Shown one piece after another: positions 1 through 11,956 of a stretch of 64,000 nucleotides of DNA (position 1 is its first letter; each line of letters starts with the position of its first letter). The DNA is from Euptelea pleiosperma (Eukaryota > Streptophyta > Magnoliopsida > Ranunculales > Eupteleaceae). The translations under genes were made by a program, and so were the position numbers. The DNA lies in contig CM068540.1 in assembly GCA_035048495.1 (NCBI GenBank), positions 10,028,829-10,092,828 of the forward strand. Reading direction: 5' to 3'. The notes under the pieces are model-generated. The model saw nothing but the letters and a program-made list of their open reading frames with translations. It had not been told where the DNA came from and made no database searches.

Positions 1-1991
1 TGCCTTGACACAGTCAGCATTAAAGTCGAAAGGACTATCTTTAGCCAGAAGATGGGATAGAGGTCGAGCGATTTGAGAGAAGTCCTTAATGAATCGCCTA
101 TAGAATCCTCCGTGTCCCAAAAAGGACCGGATGTCACGCACAGACTTAGGAGTAGGCAAGGTCGAGATGATATCGATTTTAGCTTTGTCAACCTCAATGC
201 CCTGATGGGAAATGACATGTCCCAGAACAATGCCCTTCGTCACCATGAAGTGGCATTTCTCCCAATTGAGGACAAGTTGCTTGTCCTGACAGCGTTGAAG
301 TACAAGCCCTAGATGGTTCAGACAGTCATCAAAGGATGACCCAAAGACTGAGAAGTCGTCCATAAAGACTTCGAGGAATTTTTCCACCATGTCAGAGAAT
401 ATGCTCATCATACACCTTTGAAAGGTCGCGGGTGCATTGCAGAGGCCAAAGGGCATGCGCTTGTAGGCAAAAGTGCCAAAGGGACAGGTGAAAGTTGTTT
501 TCTCGTGATCCTCAGGGGCGATGGGTATTTGATTATACCCTGAGTAACCATCAAGGAAGCAGTAATAGGAATGACCTGCTAGTCTCTCCAACATTTGGTC
601 TATGAAGGGTAAAGGAAAATGGTCCTTCCTAGTGTTGGTGTTGAGTCGTCGGTAATCGATGCAGACTCTCCACCCTTTCTTCAGGCGCTGGGTGACCATT
701 TCCTTGTTCTCATTTTCCACAACTGTGAATCCTGCCTTTTTAGGGACGACATGAATAGGACTCACCCATTTGCTATCGGAGATGGGGTAAATGATACCCG
801 CATCTAACAGTTTAAGGACCTCGTCCCGGACTACATCCTTCAAGATGGGGTTCAACCTCCTCTGGTGTTCTTGAGAGGTTTTGGATTCATCCTCGAGATA
901 GATGTGATGTTGGCACACCGAGGGGTCTATGCCACGAATATCATCTATAGTCCAACCTATCGCAGATTTGTGCTCGTTGAGCAGCTCGAGAAGTTTCTTA
1001 CGTTCACTCTCAGACAAAGCGGAAGCAATAATGACAGGGTAGGTTTCCTTAGGACCAAGATAGGCATAGGAAAGATCTGTGGGAAGATGCTTAAGCTCCA
1101 ATATTGGAGCAGATGAAGTAGAAATAGGTGTCACAGAAGACACAGATTGAAGAGGTTTGACTTCAGTAGGTAAAGGAATGATGGGTTCTCTGGCCATGGT
1201 TATCAGAGGCTCGAACTCGATGAGTGGAGCGGGGATCTCTATCAGTGGAGTAGTCTCCAAAAGATCATTGAGATCAGAAATAGCTGACTCTATTGCAAAG
1301 TCAGCCCCAAAGTGTTCTAGACACTGCTTAAGAATATCTTCGGTGGAGTCCGGGATTAGACTCTCAACGGCACACATTTCATCGGTCACTTCGCGATTGG
1401 CATCTTGTTGCATTAAACGAAAGATGTTGACCTCAGCTTTGAGGTTACCGAAAGCAATTGACATGTTTCCGTCCCGGCACCCGATGTGTGCGTTCGCGGT
1501 GGCAAGGAATGGACGGCCTAAGATGACCGGAATGCGTTATCCTGACACGGCTCGGTGTCTAGAATGATAAAGTCCACAGGATAATAAAAGTCAGAGACTT
1601 TTACTAGGACATCTTCAATGATTCCTCTTGGAATCTTGATGGACTGATCAGCCAATTTCAGGGTGACATTGGTAGGCTTCATATCTTTCAGTCTTAACTG
1701 CTGATATACCGAGAATGGTATGAGGTTAACGCTAGCCCCTAAATCTAGCAAGGCAGTGCAGCTAAAGTTGTCTCCAATTTCACATTGGACAGTTGGGCTA
1801 CCTGGATCCTTGTGTTTGATCACACTATTGCGTTGAATGAACGCGGTAGCTTTTTCGGCCAAGAAGGTAGCTTTGGGTACATGCGTACGCCGCTTAACTG
1901 TGCACAAGTCCTTGAGGAATTTGGCATAGGAAGGGATTTGCTTGATAGCAAGAAAGGAATGGGATATTGATCTGGACGTCTTTAAAGACAT
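1..1991 (-). pseudogene. Athila pol remnant (protease, reverse transcriptase, start of RNase H), copy A
   Basis: Homologue of the B polyprotein read on the minus strand. It covers the retroviral-type aspartic protease (about 1418-1781, motif DLGAS), the linker, the reverse transcriptase (about 263-851, with the FMDD catalytic box) and runs off the window as RNase H begins. Relative to B it lacks one base near 1535 and has one extra base near 1957; both break the frame between protease and the upstream gag tail. From about 1530 down to base 1 the RT frame looks open. The product would have been part of a virus-like-particle polyprotein. It is non-functional because of the frameshifts and because the gag upstream is broken. 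Confidence 0.85.
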
Positions 1992-3923
1992 CTAAGATCT
2001 CAGAGAATTGCTGATCTCGCTTATCTTGGACAAGTCTGTCCGGGAAAGGAGGCTTTACTCGACAAATGGATTTGTCTTTAGCCTTAGATTTCTGCACAGG
2101 GATATCTGATGTTGGTGCAGAGGTAGAAGAAGCAGAGGTAGGATTTGGACTAGTTTCCACGGTGCGAGTGATGGGTGCTGAAGATGGCACCGGTGGTGGT
2201 TGGACTCCCATGTCCACAGTTTTTCTAGATCGTAGGGTGGTTACAGCTTGCACCTCCCTTGACAATTCTCATTCTGGCTTTGAGATTGGGATCCGATCTC
2301 ATATACTGCCCCTTTGGCATTTCCTTTAGGGTTGGCAATGGGTTGGCTAGGAAAGATCCCCTTAGCTTTCTCAGCTTCCAAGTTACCTAGACGTTGCTCT
2401 AGACGAAGCATGGATTGCTGTTGCTGTTGCTCTAGGCGTTGCATAGATTGAGTAATGAGTTGAGCTAGAAGGTCCTCAATACCAGGTTTGGGGACCGACT
2501 GTTGGGGGGCAGCTAATGGGAGCTAAGGCACCAATTCGCGACTCGAGCTCATCGGGGCATTATAGTTATAGGCGGAAGAATTAGTTGGGACAATCTGTTG
2601 GTTCTAAAAGTTCTGGGGAACTCTTTGCTGATTCTGAAATGTGCTCTGTTGTCCAGAGTATTGACCCTGTTGGAACTGCTGGTTCTGAGGAGATGGGTAC
2701 TGACTCTGCTGGTACTGACCCTGATTGAATGGCCTAGTGGGTTGATTGAACCCAGGGGGATACATGCCCTGAGGTTGATGTGGAGGTTGAGCTTGTGGTT
2801 GAGTAGACTGAGGCCTCCAAGAGAAGTTAGGGTGGTTTCTAGTGTCCGGATGATAAGATTGACTATACGAGTTCTGAGTGGGTGGTTTGTATGTGCTGAA
2901 AGCACAAACTTCTTCCTGAAGAGGATTAGACCATCCTTCATTCAAAGGACAATGCTCAGTAGTATGGGAGGGTTGCAGACAGAGGGTGCAGGATTCCATA
3001 GGGCTCTCATGTCCGACATGCATGACTGGGGTAGATTGTTGAGTAGGCTTTTGTACTGACACAGCCAGTGCCGAGACTGACTTGCTCAACTCTTGAATGA
3101 CTGATCGAAGCTCAGTATCAGCTGTAGCATCATGTCCCTTGGTTGTCCTTTGGACCGAAGTGGTTCAACTAAACTCTGAGTTAGTCGTCTAATGTTGAGA
3201 GTTTTCTCCTAACTCTCCCAAGAATTTGTATGCATCGGTCGGAGTTTGGTGCAGGAATTTTCCTTGGCACATTGACTCTACCATGGTCCGGGACTCATCA
3301 GTAAGTTCCTTATAGAAGACGTGGACAAGATTGCCCTTGTCGATGCTATGGTGGGGACACTTAGTCAGGTAGTCTTGGAATCTATCCCATGCTTCAAAAA
3401 ATTTCTCATCGGACTTCTGTCTAAAGTCCTGAATGAGTTGCTTCATTTGGTTGGTCCGAGTCATGGGGTAGAATTTAGACATGAATTTGCCCACCAATTC
3501 TTTCCAACTGCTGATTGAATCAGCAGGTAAGGAGTAGAGCCAATCTGAGGCTCGGTCTTTGAGCGAGAATGAGAAAACTCGCAGATGCACATTGTCATCA
3601 TCGAGGTTCTGATTCTTGAAAAGTAGGATGACATGTTGGAATTCCCGAATATGGGAATATGGGTCTTCTCTTGGGAGACCACGAAAGGTTGGCAGCATTT
3701 GGATCGTCTGTGGCCTGATCTCGAACTGTACCGCCGTAGTAGGTGGGAGAACAATGCAAGTGGGCGGATTGGCAGAGATAGGAGCGAACGTCTCGACAAA
3801 GGTAGTAGTACTGGGGGAGGCCGGTGGGGAAAGAGATGGGGAAGAATTCAGTGGAAGATCCACTGTAGGGACGTGATTCTCAGATCAAACCAAGCGCTTG
3901 TTCGGGCGAGTCCAACCGGACAT
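1992..3923 (-). pseudogene. Athila gag remnant, copy A
   Basis: Gag (capsid/nucleocapsid) homologue of B, starting at the ATG at 3921-3923. Recognisable parts are the retrotransposon gag core (3189-3700), a CCHC zinc knuckle of the form C-x2-C-x4-H-x4-C (about 2945-2990), and a Gln/Pro-rich tail. Breaks seen against B and J: CGA to TGA at 3885-3887; a 27-bp in-frame deletion near 3797 that removes the MAVERP segment; TGG to TAG at 3189-3191; CAG to TAG at 2604-2606 and 2523-2525; a 9-bp loss in a Gln repeat near 2450; one base missing near 2257. All the point nonsense changes are C:G to T:A transitions, as expected from deamination of methylated cytosine in a silenced copy. Confidence 0.88.
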
Positions 3924-5611
3924 ACGCTAATGAGGCAAGCTCTATACTTGGCAAAAAGTTGCCAGAGAGGAACACTATCCTAAATGATGCACACCAAGCA
4001 CAGATAATCCTATTCTAAGCAATCAGGATATATTTTAGGAATTATCTTTGTTAGTTTTGGGGCTAGAGTAGATTATGACAGTGGGCGGACCACTGGTTTA
4101 TCTTTTAATCGCCGGACAAACTGTTTTGCACTCAGAGGTTCTCACTAGGCTACACTCTTCAGAGCGAATCCTTTAGTACTAACTCTAGTTAACAACAAGG
4201 CAATCCGAAGCCTAGACAGATGTGCGCCACAATGGCTGACTTAAGTACGTCCCAGACTAACCAGATTGGTCAAGTGGATAAGAAGAGTGTTCCCTCAGGT
4301 TAAGCTAGGGTTGATGCGTGTTCCTAGTCCACACGCAACTAACCGCCGAATAGTCCAAGATGCCACGTCAAGCTCAGTGTACTTGAGTAGCAGGGACTTA
4401 TGGGTGTGTTAGACAACAGGGACCCGCGCTCGTGGTCTTATTTCGATTGGATGTTAAGCGGGTTTGCTTTGCATGGATTTTTCCTCGAACACCGGGCTAA
4501 TTGGCTCTACTTCTTGATTCTTTTTAATTAAATGGAGCCTTGGGATCAAATCAGTTGGAATGATGAGGAAGGTGATGAAATCCCACCAGTTTCAATTTGG
4601 AGCTGGGTCTGCTCTCTTAGAGTTGATTGATTAACGGCCACGCCACGCAAGTCGAAGAATATGGATGCGAAAGCAAATAGACAAGTGGCAATGAGTCACC
4701 CAACGGCGCAGTATCGCACTCAAGGCGAGGATAGAGACTTACCTCCCGTGGGCCACGCCACGGGGTCGCCTCCGTGGGTTAGAGAGGGGTATCCTAATGG
4801 GCTTGGGCCCGACTCCACCTCTTTGAGCTGTCGCTCTCTACCCACACTGGATCGTGTTCCTGCAGAAAAGTTAGATCGCACGGTCTAGGTATTCGGGATT
4901 CTATTTGGAAGATCCTTGCCTTTTTAGGGTTCACAGAACACGTATTGGATTTAGGCAAGTTTTTGAATTAGTTTCCAAATTCGAGATGGGTTAAAATTTA
5001 GGAATTCCCAGATTTGGAAAATACCTAGATTGGAATGTTTCCCGAACTTTGTAGATCTTCCAAGAAAGATTTGATTGCGAGATCCCTTATAATTTTGAGA
5101 AATTTCCCAAAATTAAAATTTTGCTATATTTGGGGTGTTTCCTTTTGCAGACTTTTCCAAATTCGAAAGATTTCTAAAGATAGAAATTCTTCTAAAGAGG
5201 AAACTTCTAAGAGGGGAAACCCTAATTAAGCAGAGTTTCAAGATTTTGGAATCTTTCCAAAAATCGCAAATCCTTGATTGGTGATTTCTAAAAATCTGCA
5301 GAATATAAAACCCTAATTTTTTAATTTTGATTTTTTTAATTTTTTTGGTAATTTCCGCTTAATCTAGGGTTTCTAAAAAAACCCTAGAACAAGATCTAGT
5401 AGTTATATGGAAAGCAGTAAAATTCTTAAATTATTATAAATTGCACTCGGCCTTCCGAGGCATTAAAAATAGTAATTTAAAAACTACTAAAAATCAACAA
5501 AAACAAAAAATAGAAAGTTTCCCGAAAAGGTCGGGCTGGCCAAATTGAGCAGCTTTTCGCTTCAGCAACTTTCCAATTCCGTCTTTACGTCCTTTTTCGC
5601 ACTCCCGAACA
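3924..5611 (-). other. Athila untranslated leader, copy A
   Basis: About 1.7 kb between primer site and gag with no credible gene. It aligns along its length with the leaders of B, I and J. Landmarks (minus strand): an inverted telobox hairpin at 5363-5388, a CTCGG/CCGAG hairpin at 5446-5459, the GAGC/GCTC hairpin near 4825-4837 and a consensus-like splice donor AGGTAAGT (reverse complement of 4737-4744). Confidence 0.75.
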
Positions 5612-5631
5612 CCCGAGCGGCAGCGGTGCCA
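5612..5631 (-). other. Primer binding site, copy A (tRNA-Asp type)
   Basis: On the minus strand this reads TGGCACCGCTGCCGCTCGGG, two bases from the LTR end. Athila/Tat elements typically prime from tRNA-Asp with TGGCGCCGTTGCC. Here the fifth base is A instead of G, a probable decay mutation. Confidence 0.8.
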
Positions 5632-5633
5632 TT

Positions 5634-7433
5634 TGAAAGTAGGGTTTTTCCGTGTCGTTGGATCGAAAACCCTAATCTCAACAATATTTGTAATTATCTG
5701 AGACTTATTCCTGTAAAATAGAAACTTGCTTGCACAGTGGAAAGTCGGAGTCGAATCCGCACTCAGGATTAGTCGGATTAGCGCTATTCAAAGCATGAAA
5801 TGACAAAAATTTTCATAGAAATTGCTAAAAAGACAGAATGGAGGGGTGAGAGTGGTGGTTCACTTTAAAACATGATATTTTTAGAGAGAGAATTTATGGA
5901 CCATTGAAAGCCTACGAAATAATGAAGACAATAAATTGAACTGAAAATAAACTATTTTATTAATCAAATTAAACTGAAAGAAATACATTGCTTGAATGAA
6001 CAATTCCTAACTAAAAAGCCATAAAAGAAAAACAACATGAAAAGCTAGAGAGAGAAAGAAACATCAAGAGAGAGAAAAAGGGAGAAAATCCTAGAGAGAG
6101 AAAAGAAATAGAAGGAAAACTAAATGGGAAAATCTAGAATCTAGAGAAAGAGAGAAGAACAAACTTTTGTTCTTGAGCTTAGAGAGAGAAGGCTTACCCC
6201 ATTTAGAGGACAACACCGTAGAGGCGAGAAAGAAGTGGCTGGCGATAAATATCTTATGGTAGTGGCTGGACGGAGCAGCAAGGAAGGTCGCTGGTGTGTT
6301 GCAGACCTGGATGTAGTAGCCGTTGGGTGGTGGATGAGAGAACTGCAGTGCTACTGATGCTTGGTGAGAGGGGCGGTAAAGGTGAGGGAGGTGAGGACGT
6401 GCTAGTTTTCTACTCTGGAGTTGCAAGGCTTTGCACCACGGTGAAGGTGCTGCTGGACTGGAGGAAGTGGAAAGGGCAGCAGCAAGGTGATGGAGAGATG
6501 GACAGGTAGGGACGATCTCCCTTCTCTCCTTTTCTTCTTCTTCCCTTTTTTTATTTTTATTTTTTTTTTATCCTTTCTTTTTCAGTTAGAGAAAAAGAGC
6601 AGTAAAGGGGTTAAGGAAGGTTGGAATTGGAAGGAGAGCAAGAGGTTGGAGATGGTGGAGAGAAAGAACGTGGAAGAAGAGTTGTGGTCGTTGGAAGGGA
6701 GCTGCAGGTGGCTGGACAAGGGTGAGGCGGTGCTGATTCTTAAGGAGGTGCAGACGTTCCACAAGAACAGCAAGGAGGACGGTCTTCTGGTCGTAGTGCA
6801 GCAGTAGTAAAGAAGAAGAGAGTAAGCAAAAGAAGAAGGAGAAAGGACAGCCGGATTTTTCTGGTTCGCCGGATTTAATGGAGCTCGCCGGAGTTGCAGG
6901 TTGCAACTCTGGTGATCTTGAAATTTTTTTTTTTTCTTTTTTTTTTCGATTAGTTTTCTTATCCCGAAAGGGTTGTGAAGGGAATGAGGGAGTGGAGAAC
7001 GTGGTGAGGAGGAAAAGGAGGCCTTGTTGTGGAGGAAAAACAATTGCCTGCAACTCGTTGTTGCAGGCCAGCAGATGCGTTGGAGAATGGGCAGCAAACA
7101 TGGAGAGTTGCAGCGGTAATGGTGAGAAGGAGGTGGTAGCAGTAGCAGTAGCAGCGGCAAGAAGAACCAGGCGGAACTTGGGGTGCTGTTGGTGATGGTG
7201 GCGGACCAAGAGATGGTGGTGACGGCTTGGGAGAGGAGAACTTGGAGACGATCTGCTGATCGTTGCAGCAGCAAAGGGAGATCTCGTTGGGGGCGGTGAA
7301 GAGAGAGAGTTTCGTGGGAGATGGGGAAAAGAGGAGAGAAGAGAAGCCCCCGTTTTGGAGCCCACGTCCAGCCCTTGTAACTGTGGGTTTCTATATTAGA
7401 AACCCATAGTTTTTTTAGAAACTCCATTTTTTT

Positions 7434-7502
<69 letters not shown>

Positions 7503-7684
7503 GAATCTACTGTCAGCCTCCCCTTTAAAAATGTGGACCATTAGGGTTTGGTCCAGCCCTCAATCACGTCCCCCCTTTTCTACCAAATCTTTCAAAAAAA
7601 GCTTTCTTCAAAAGCCGTTTCTAAAAACAAAAACCTTCCTCTTTAAAAACATTTTAAAAACTATTCTTTTCAAATAATATTTCT

Positions 7685-7717
<33 letters not shown>

Positions 7718-8738
7718 ATGAATGGGTTCTCTTGATGCAATCCTCACCGTCGATCTCCCCTTTCTATAAGAATTATCTTCCAAGTGGTCCACGCATAGGA
7801 CATGAACTTGAAGGCCGTAAGCCATCGGATCGAATCATCTTACCTGAGGATCGTTTGATTTTAAGATCGGACGATGTGATGGCGATCGGACAGTGTCCAC
7901 TAAATGGTCGGACAGCGGGTCGATGATGAGGGGCCCGGCTCCTGGCCCACATTGAATGATGATGTCCATCGTCTCACAAGATGATGTGATAGACAATCTG
8001 ATGGCGATCGGATGGATGGTGAGTTGATTGGGACCCAGATTGGTAGATCAACGGATCTAAAGAGATCCAATAGTCCGGTGGAAGATCCAACGGCCCGATT
8101 GAAGATCCAACGGTCAGAAAGCTAAGGGAGATGAGACAGAGCCAATGGGCAGGAGTTCTGGGGTTAAGTCAATAGATTCGAGGACCGAGAGATGAAGAGA
8201 GAGAGAATAAGGAGAGATGAGAGAGAAAATATCAGAAAAAGTATTGGCAGAGGGTCATGAACCCTGGTTTTTCATTGTTCTTCACTTGAGCTTTGCCAGT
8301 AGAGCAGGCCATCATTTGATGTGGCTTTAAATGCTTTGGTCCTTCTCTTGGTTATCAGCTCTCCCACTCTCGTGGTTCGATCCCCTTGTTCAGCCCGTAA
8401 TAGGCTCATATCTTCGAGACATAGCCCGTGGACTCTTTAAGCTTTGATAATGGGCTTTCATGATCCATGTGGGCCTACAAGTCTCGAGAATCATCCAATC
8501 AGGGTTTCCTGCGACAGAAGAAGTGCGTAATGAGACTTAATCAGAACGGCTTAATATCTAAACTTCTAAAAATGTGTTTAATGCATGCAAATATACCATT
8601 TCGTCCAGAAAAGTGTGTTCTACGCAATGAGATAGACTCTTACGTAGAAAAGTGGATAATTAGAGCAGTTTTACGTAGGAGAGTGCGATAATGCTAAAAG
8701 GATAATTGCTTAAAATAAGCACTTTTGAGCGAATATCA
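5634..8738 (-). repeat. 5' LTR of copy A (3105 bp)
   Basis: On the plus strand it starts TGAAAGTAGG beside the primer site and ends GCGAATATCA; so on the minus strand it is TGATATTCGC to CTTTCA, with TG/CA termini. It contains a T tract of more than 70 bases (about 7428-7500, one C), a second T run at 7689-7712, purine/pyrimidine-rich stretches, GTTGCAGG palindromes (6888-6912 and 7045-7069) and a tRNA-like block (8243-8310). Long apparent reading frames here are low-complexity artefacts. Except at its ends it is very different from the LTR of B although the interiors are nearly identical. Confidence 0.85.
8243..8310 (-). other. tRNA-like block in LTR U3 (copy A)
   Basis: On the minus strand it carries an A-box/D-arm-like string CTCTACTGGCAAAGC and, about 30 bases later, a T-arm-like AGGGTTCATGACCCT. 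The same pair is found at matching places in the LTRs of J, D and E and in the foldback unit. Confidence 0.4.
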
Positions 8739-8754
8739 TGAGTCGTAGTGTGGG

Positions 8755-9978
8755 TGATATTCGCTCAAAAGTGCTTATTTAAAGCAACTATCCTTCTAGC
8801 GTTATCACACTCTCCTATGTAAAACTGCTTTATTTATCCACTTTTCTACGTAAGAGTTTCTTCTATTGCGTAGAACACACTTTTCTGGATGAAATGATAT
8901 ATTTGCATGCATTAAGCACATTTTCAGAAGTCTAGATATAAAGTAGTTTTGATCAAATCTCATTACGTGCATTTCTCTTGTAAGAAATCTGATCAGGTGA
9001 TTCTCAAGAGTTAGGGGCACACAATCAACCATAGAAGACCATCAAAGCTTAAAGAGCCAACATGCTATGTTTAGAAGATATGGGCCTAATACGGACAGAA
9101 CAAGAGGATCAAAGAGCCAGCCCAAAGAACTAAGAGAGCGGGAGAGCCGATGACCAAGAGACAGACCAAAGCAGTCAAAGCCACATGAAATGAGAAGAAA
9201 TGATAATCTGCTCTGCTGGGGATGGTGACTTGATTGGGACCCAGATTGGTAGATCGACGAATCTAGAGAGATCCAACGGTCCGGTGGAAGATCCAACGGT
9301 CCGATTGAAGATCCAACGGTCAGAAAGCTAAGGGAGATGAGACAGAGCCAATGGGCAGGAGTTCTGGGGTTAGGTCTGTAGATTCGAGGATCGAGAGATG
9401 GAGAGAGAGAATAAGGAGAGATGAGAGAGAAAATATCAGAAAATGGAGATAAAAGTATTGGCAGAGGGTCTGGAACCCTGGTCTTCACTGTGACCATCCT
9501 CACGCTTCTCCAGTAGAGTAGACTATTATTCTTTGCTGACTCATGAGGCTTTAAATGCTTCGGTCCGTCTCTTGGTCATTGGCTCTCCTACTCTCTTCGT
9601 TCTTTGGGCCGGCTTTTTGGTCCTCTTATTCAGCCCATATTTGGCCCATATCTTCTAGTCATAGCATGTGGGCTCTTTAAGCTTTGATAATGGGCTTTCC
9701 TGATCGAATTATGCTCGCAAGTCTCGAGAATTGTCCCATCGGGGTTTCCTGCGACAGAAGAAGCGCATAATAAGACTTTATCAGAATGACTCAATGTCTA
9801 GACTTCCGAAAATGTGTTTAATGCATGCAAATATACCATTTCGTCCAGAAAAGTGTGTTCTACGCAACAAAAGAGACTCTTACGTAGAAAAGTAGATAAA
9901 TAGAGCATTTTAACGTAGGAGAGTGTGAAAACGCTTAGAAGATAATAGTGGAAAATACGCACTTTTAAGCGAATATCA
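8755..9978. repeat. LTR-derived foldback (palindromic) unit
   Basis: It begins TGATATTCGC and ends GCGAATATCA, so it looks like two Athila LTR starts facing away from a common centre. Bases 8755 to about 9219 match the first 470 bp of the E-type LTR in plus orientation. From about 9222 to 9978 the same LTR (first about 755 bp) runs in minus orientation. The result is two inverted arms of about 465 bp around a spacer of about 280 bp. The flanks (GTGGG left, GAGAC right) do not form a 5-bp duplication. Only 16 bp separate it from the end of copy A's LTR, which is a third inverted copy. Confidence 0.75.
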
Positions 9979-10545
9979 GAGACCCACTACTGTTCTCCCA
10001 TACCCGCTCTTCTTTATGAGTTTGCGGCTCTGCTAACAACGGCCAGCGAACCCTCTCAGTCTTAACTGAGAAAGAACCTACCTGTACTACTGCTGGGTTG
10101 GGTTAGCTCGATTGGAAGCGTTCCTGCTCTAACTGATGAGCTGGATGACTGATGACTCACTCAGTCTCCCTGTGCTTCAAATTGGTTGGGGGTGCTTATC
10201 ACCCCCATTGTGTCTGGCTGAAGACGTAAAACTTAGCGCTTTCGGAAAGTTAATTCCAATTTCTTAGTTACATGAGTCGCATGCATTATTATATCTCTCT
10301 GTCATACAGGTACACTCACTACAGATAATCTCCTGATACCAGATAGCATTCATTTCATGCTCCATTGGTAACATCCTCCCTATTCCTTGCATCATTCTCA
10401 TTATTTCATCAATTTTTGTCCCGCTCATGAGCACCGAGGACGGTGCTATATTTTGGTTGGGGGTGGGTATTTACCAAAACTCATGTATTCCTTTTGATAA
10501 ATATATATATATAAAAAAAAAATAAAAAATAAAAAAAAATAAAAA
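9979..10545 (+). mobile_element. Fragment H: 3' internal region of a non-autonomous Athila (D family)
   Basis: Matches element D around 50680-50780 joined directly to 57786-58150, i.e. the end of D's residual frame followed by its 3' untranslated part. The frame is broken here. Both hairpins downstream of pol are present and perfect: GGGGGTG/CACCCCC at 10188-10206 and AGCACCG/CGGTGCT at 10430-10447. The similarity ends in an A/T-rich tract (10500-10550), where it passes directly into LTR sequence of element I; the rest of the 3' region and an LTR start are missing. Confidence 0.75.
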
Positions 10546-11934
10546 AAAGTGGAAGAAGGAGAAGAGATAAGGAGGAAGCTGTTAGCTTCCCTCCTTGGCA
10601 CTCGTTGGAACCACCATCTCCAGCAAGTAGTCTTGGACGTCCTACAGATCTGGACTCCACGCTCCTCTCTTCTCCCCCTAGCCGTTCCATCTTCTTTGCA
10701 CCACCGTCACCCTCCTCCAAAGTTGCAGAACCTACAACTGCATACTGCCATTCCTTATACCTCCATTAAAACCGCCCCCTCCATTCTCCAGCACGTCCCT
10801 CTCTTCATCTACAAACCCCAGCTGTCAGCCCATTCTCTAGACATTTTCTCCATTACCGCTGCTGCAACTTGCCCTCAATCACTCCCAAATAAAAAGAAAA
10901 AAAAAAAAAGAAATAGAAAGAGGAGGAGGAGGCGAGACCGTCCTCACCTTGCTGCTAGCCATTCACACCTCCTTCTCCCTTCGCTCCTCTACTCCTTTTT
11001 TTTTAATGGGCCGAGGCGCACACCTGCAACTCGTGACCGCGCCTCTCACTAGGTTGATTCCACGGTGCTCGCTGCTCCATGGCTGTTCTGCTGTACAAAT
11101 CTGCAACAGTCCGTTCTTGCATCTCCTCCAATCGTGGCCTCCAAAGTTGCAAGGCTGCAACATGTTTCTTCCAAGCGTGGAGCTTCTCCTTATTGTGCTA
11201 GCTTAACTCATGGCCGAGAACTTCTCCTACAGCAGATCGGCCATTCCGTTTGGATGTTCTTCACGGGCTCCCCTTTGAGTGCCGTCTTCAACTCCCACCG
11301 ACCTGCAACTCACCGGCCGGACCATCATCTCCATTGCAAACCAGCACCCAATGATTCACATCTGCTCCTCCCGTGGATTGTCTCAACTGGATCATGGACA
11401 ACCTGGTACACATCTGAGTCCGATCTCCTCCATCCATTCTAAACTCCAGTAAGTTCAATGATGGGATTTTCTCTCTCTCATCCCTTAACTTTCTCTCTCA
11501 TCACATCTTTTCACTCTTTAGATTTTAATTCATTTAAGTTGCTTTCAGTAGGATTTTAATTCAATAGATTGTAACTCATGTTTTCTTTCAATAAATAAAG
11601 TGGTGATTTCCAATTTCCTAATTTATTTGTGTGTTTCTGTTATTGCGTGTGGAGAATTCTCTCTCTAGATTCATCGAAAGCAAGTTTTAAAAATCGAGCA
11701 TTTATCACCATTCTCACCCCTCCATTTTCCTTAGTACCAATTTCTGATAAAAATTTGTCATTTCATGTTCTTGAGTCGCGCGAGCTAACCCCGAGTGCGG
11801 ATCGACATCCAACACTGTCCACTGTACAAGCTTGAATATTTTGCAGAAATAAACAGTGAAATAGAAGGATCAAATCAAAAAATGTGTTGAAACTGGGGTT
11901 TTCGATTCGACGACACAGAAAAACCCTACTTTCA
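10546..11934 (+). repeat. Truncated LTR of element I (3' part)
   Basis: Plus-oriented LTR lacking its first part. The section around 10600-10660 matches the LTR of B (for example GACGTCCTACA). It ends with the conserved U5 string CCCCGAGTGCGGATC near 11790 and CTTTCA at 11934, two bases before a primer site. The missing start is replaced by fragment H through an A-rich junction. Apparent small reading frames are low-complexity. Confidence 0.75.
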
Positions 11935-11936
11935 AA

Positions 11937-11956
11937 TGGCGTCGTTGCCGCTCGGG
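11937..11956 (+). other. Primer binding site, element I
   Basis: TGGCGTCGTTGCCGCTCGGG, two bases after the LTR end; tRNA-Asp type with one change (GCC to GTC). Confidence 0.8.

Larger units (their letters stand above)
1..8738 (-). mobile_element. Athila-type LTR retrotransposon copy A (5' portion, cut by window edge)
   Basis: Minus-strand Ty3/gypsy element of the Athila lineage. In transcription order (right to left) the window holds its 5' LTR, primer binding site, long leader, gag and pol down to the start of RNase H; the rest lies left of the window. Its interior is roughly 97% identical by eye to element B (base 1 here equals about base 41823 there), but it carries many frameshifts and stops and is not functional. 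The five bases after its LTR (8739-8743, TGAGT) should be the target duplication; the partner is outside the window. Confidence 0.9.

Noticed and set aside
873..1567. Plus-strand frames across pol and gag of A, B and J
   Set aside because: Antisense shadows of the polyprotein; same positions in each copy because the coding strand is conserved.
6582..7541. Long minus-strand frames of 319 and 259 codons in A's LTR
   Set aside because: One begins with poly-Lys from the T tract and both are low-complexity; they lie inside an LTR.
8360..8395. GTGGTTCGATCCCC, a strong Pol III B-box-like string in A's LTR
   Set aside because: Plus-strand orientation opposite to the tRNA-like block and not conserved in the other LTR copies; probably chance.
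8739..8754. 16-bp segment between copy A and the foldback unit as an inverted partner of 9979-9992
   Set aside because: GTAGTGTGGG resembles the inverse of CCCACTAC, but the match is too short and imperfect to claim.
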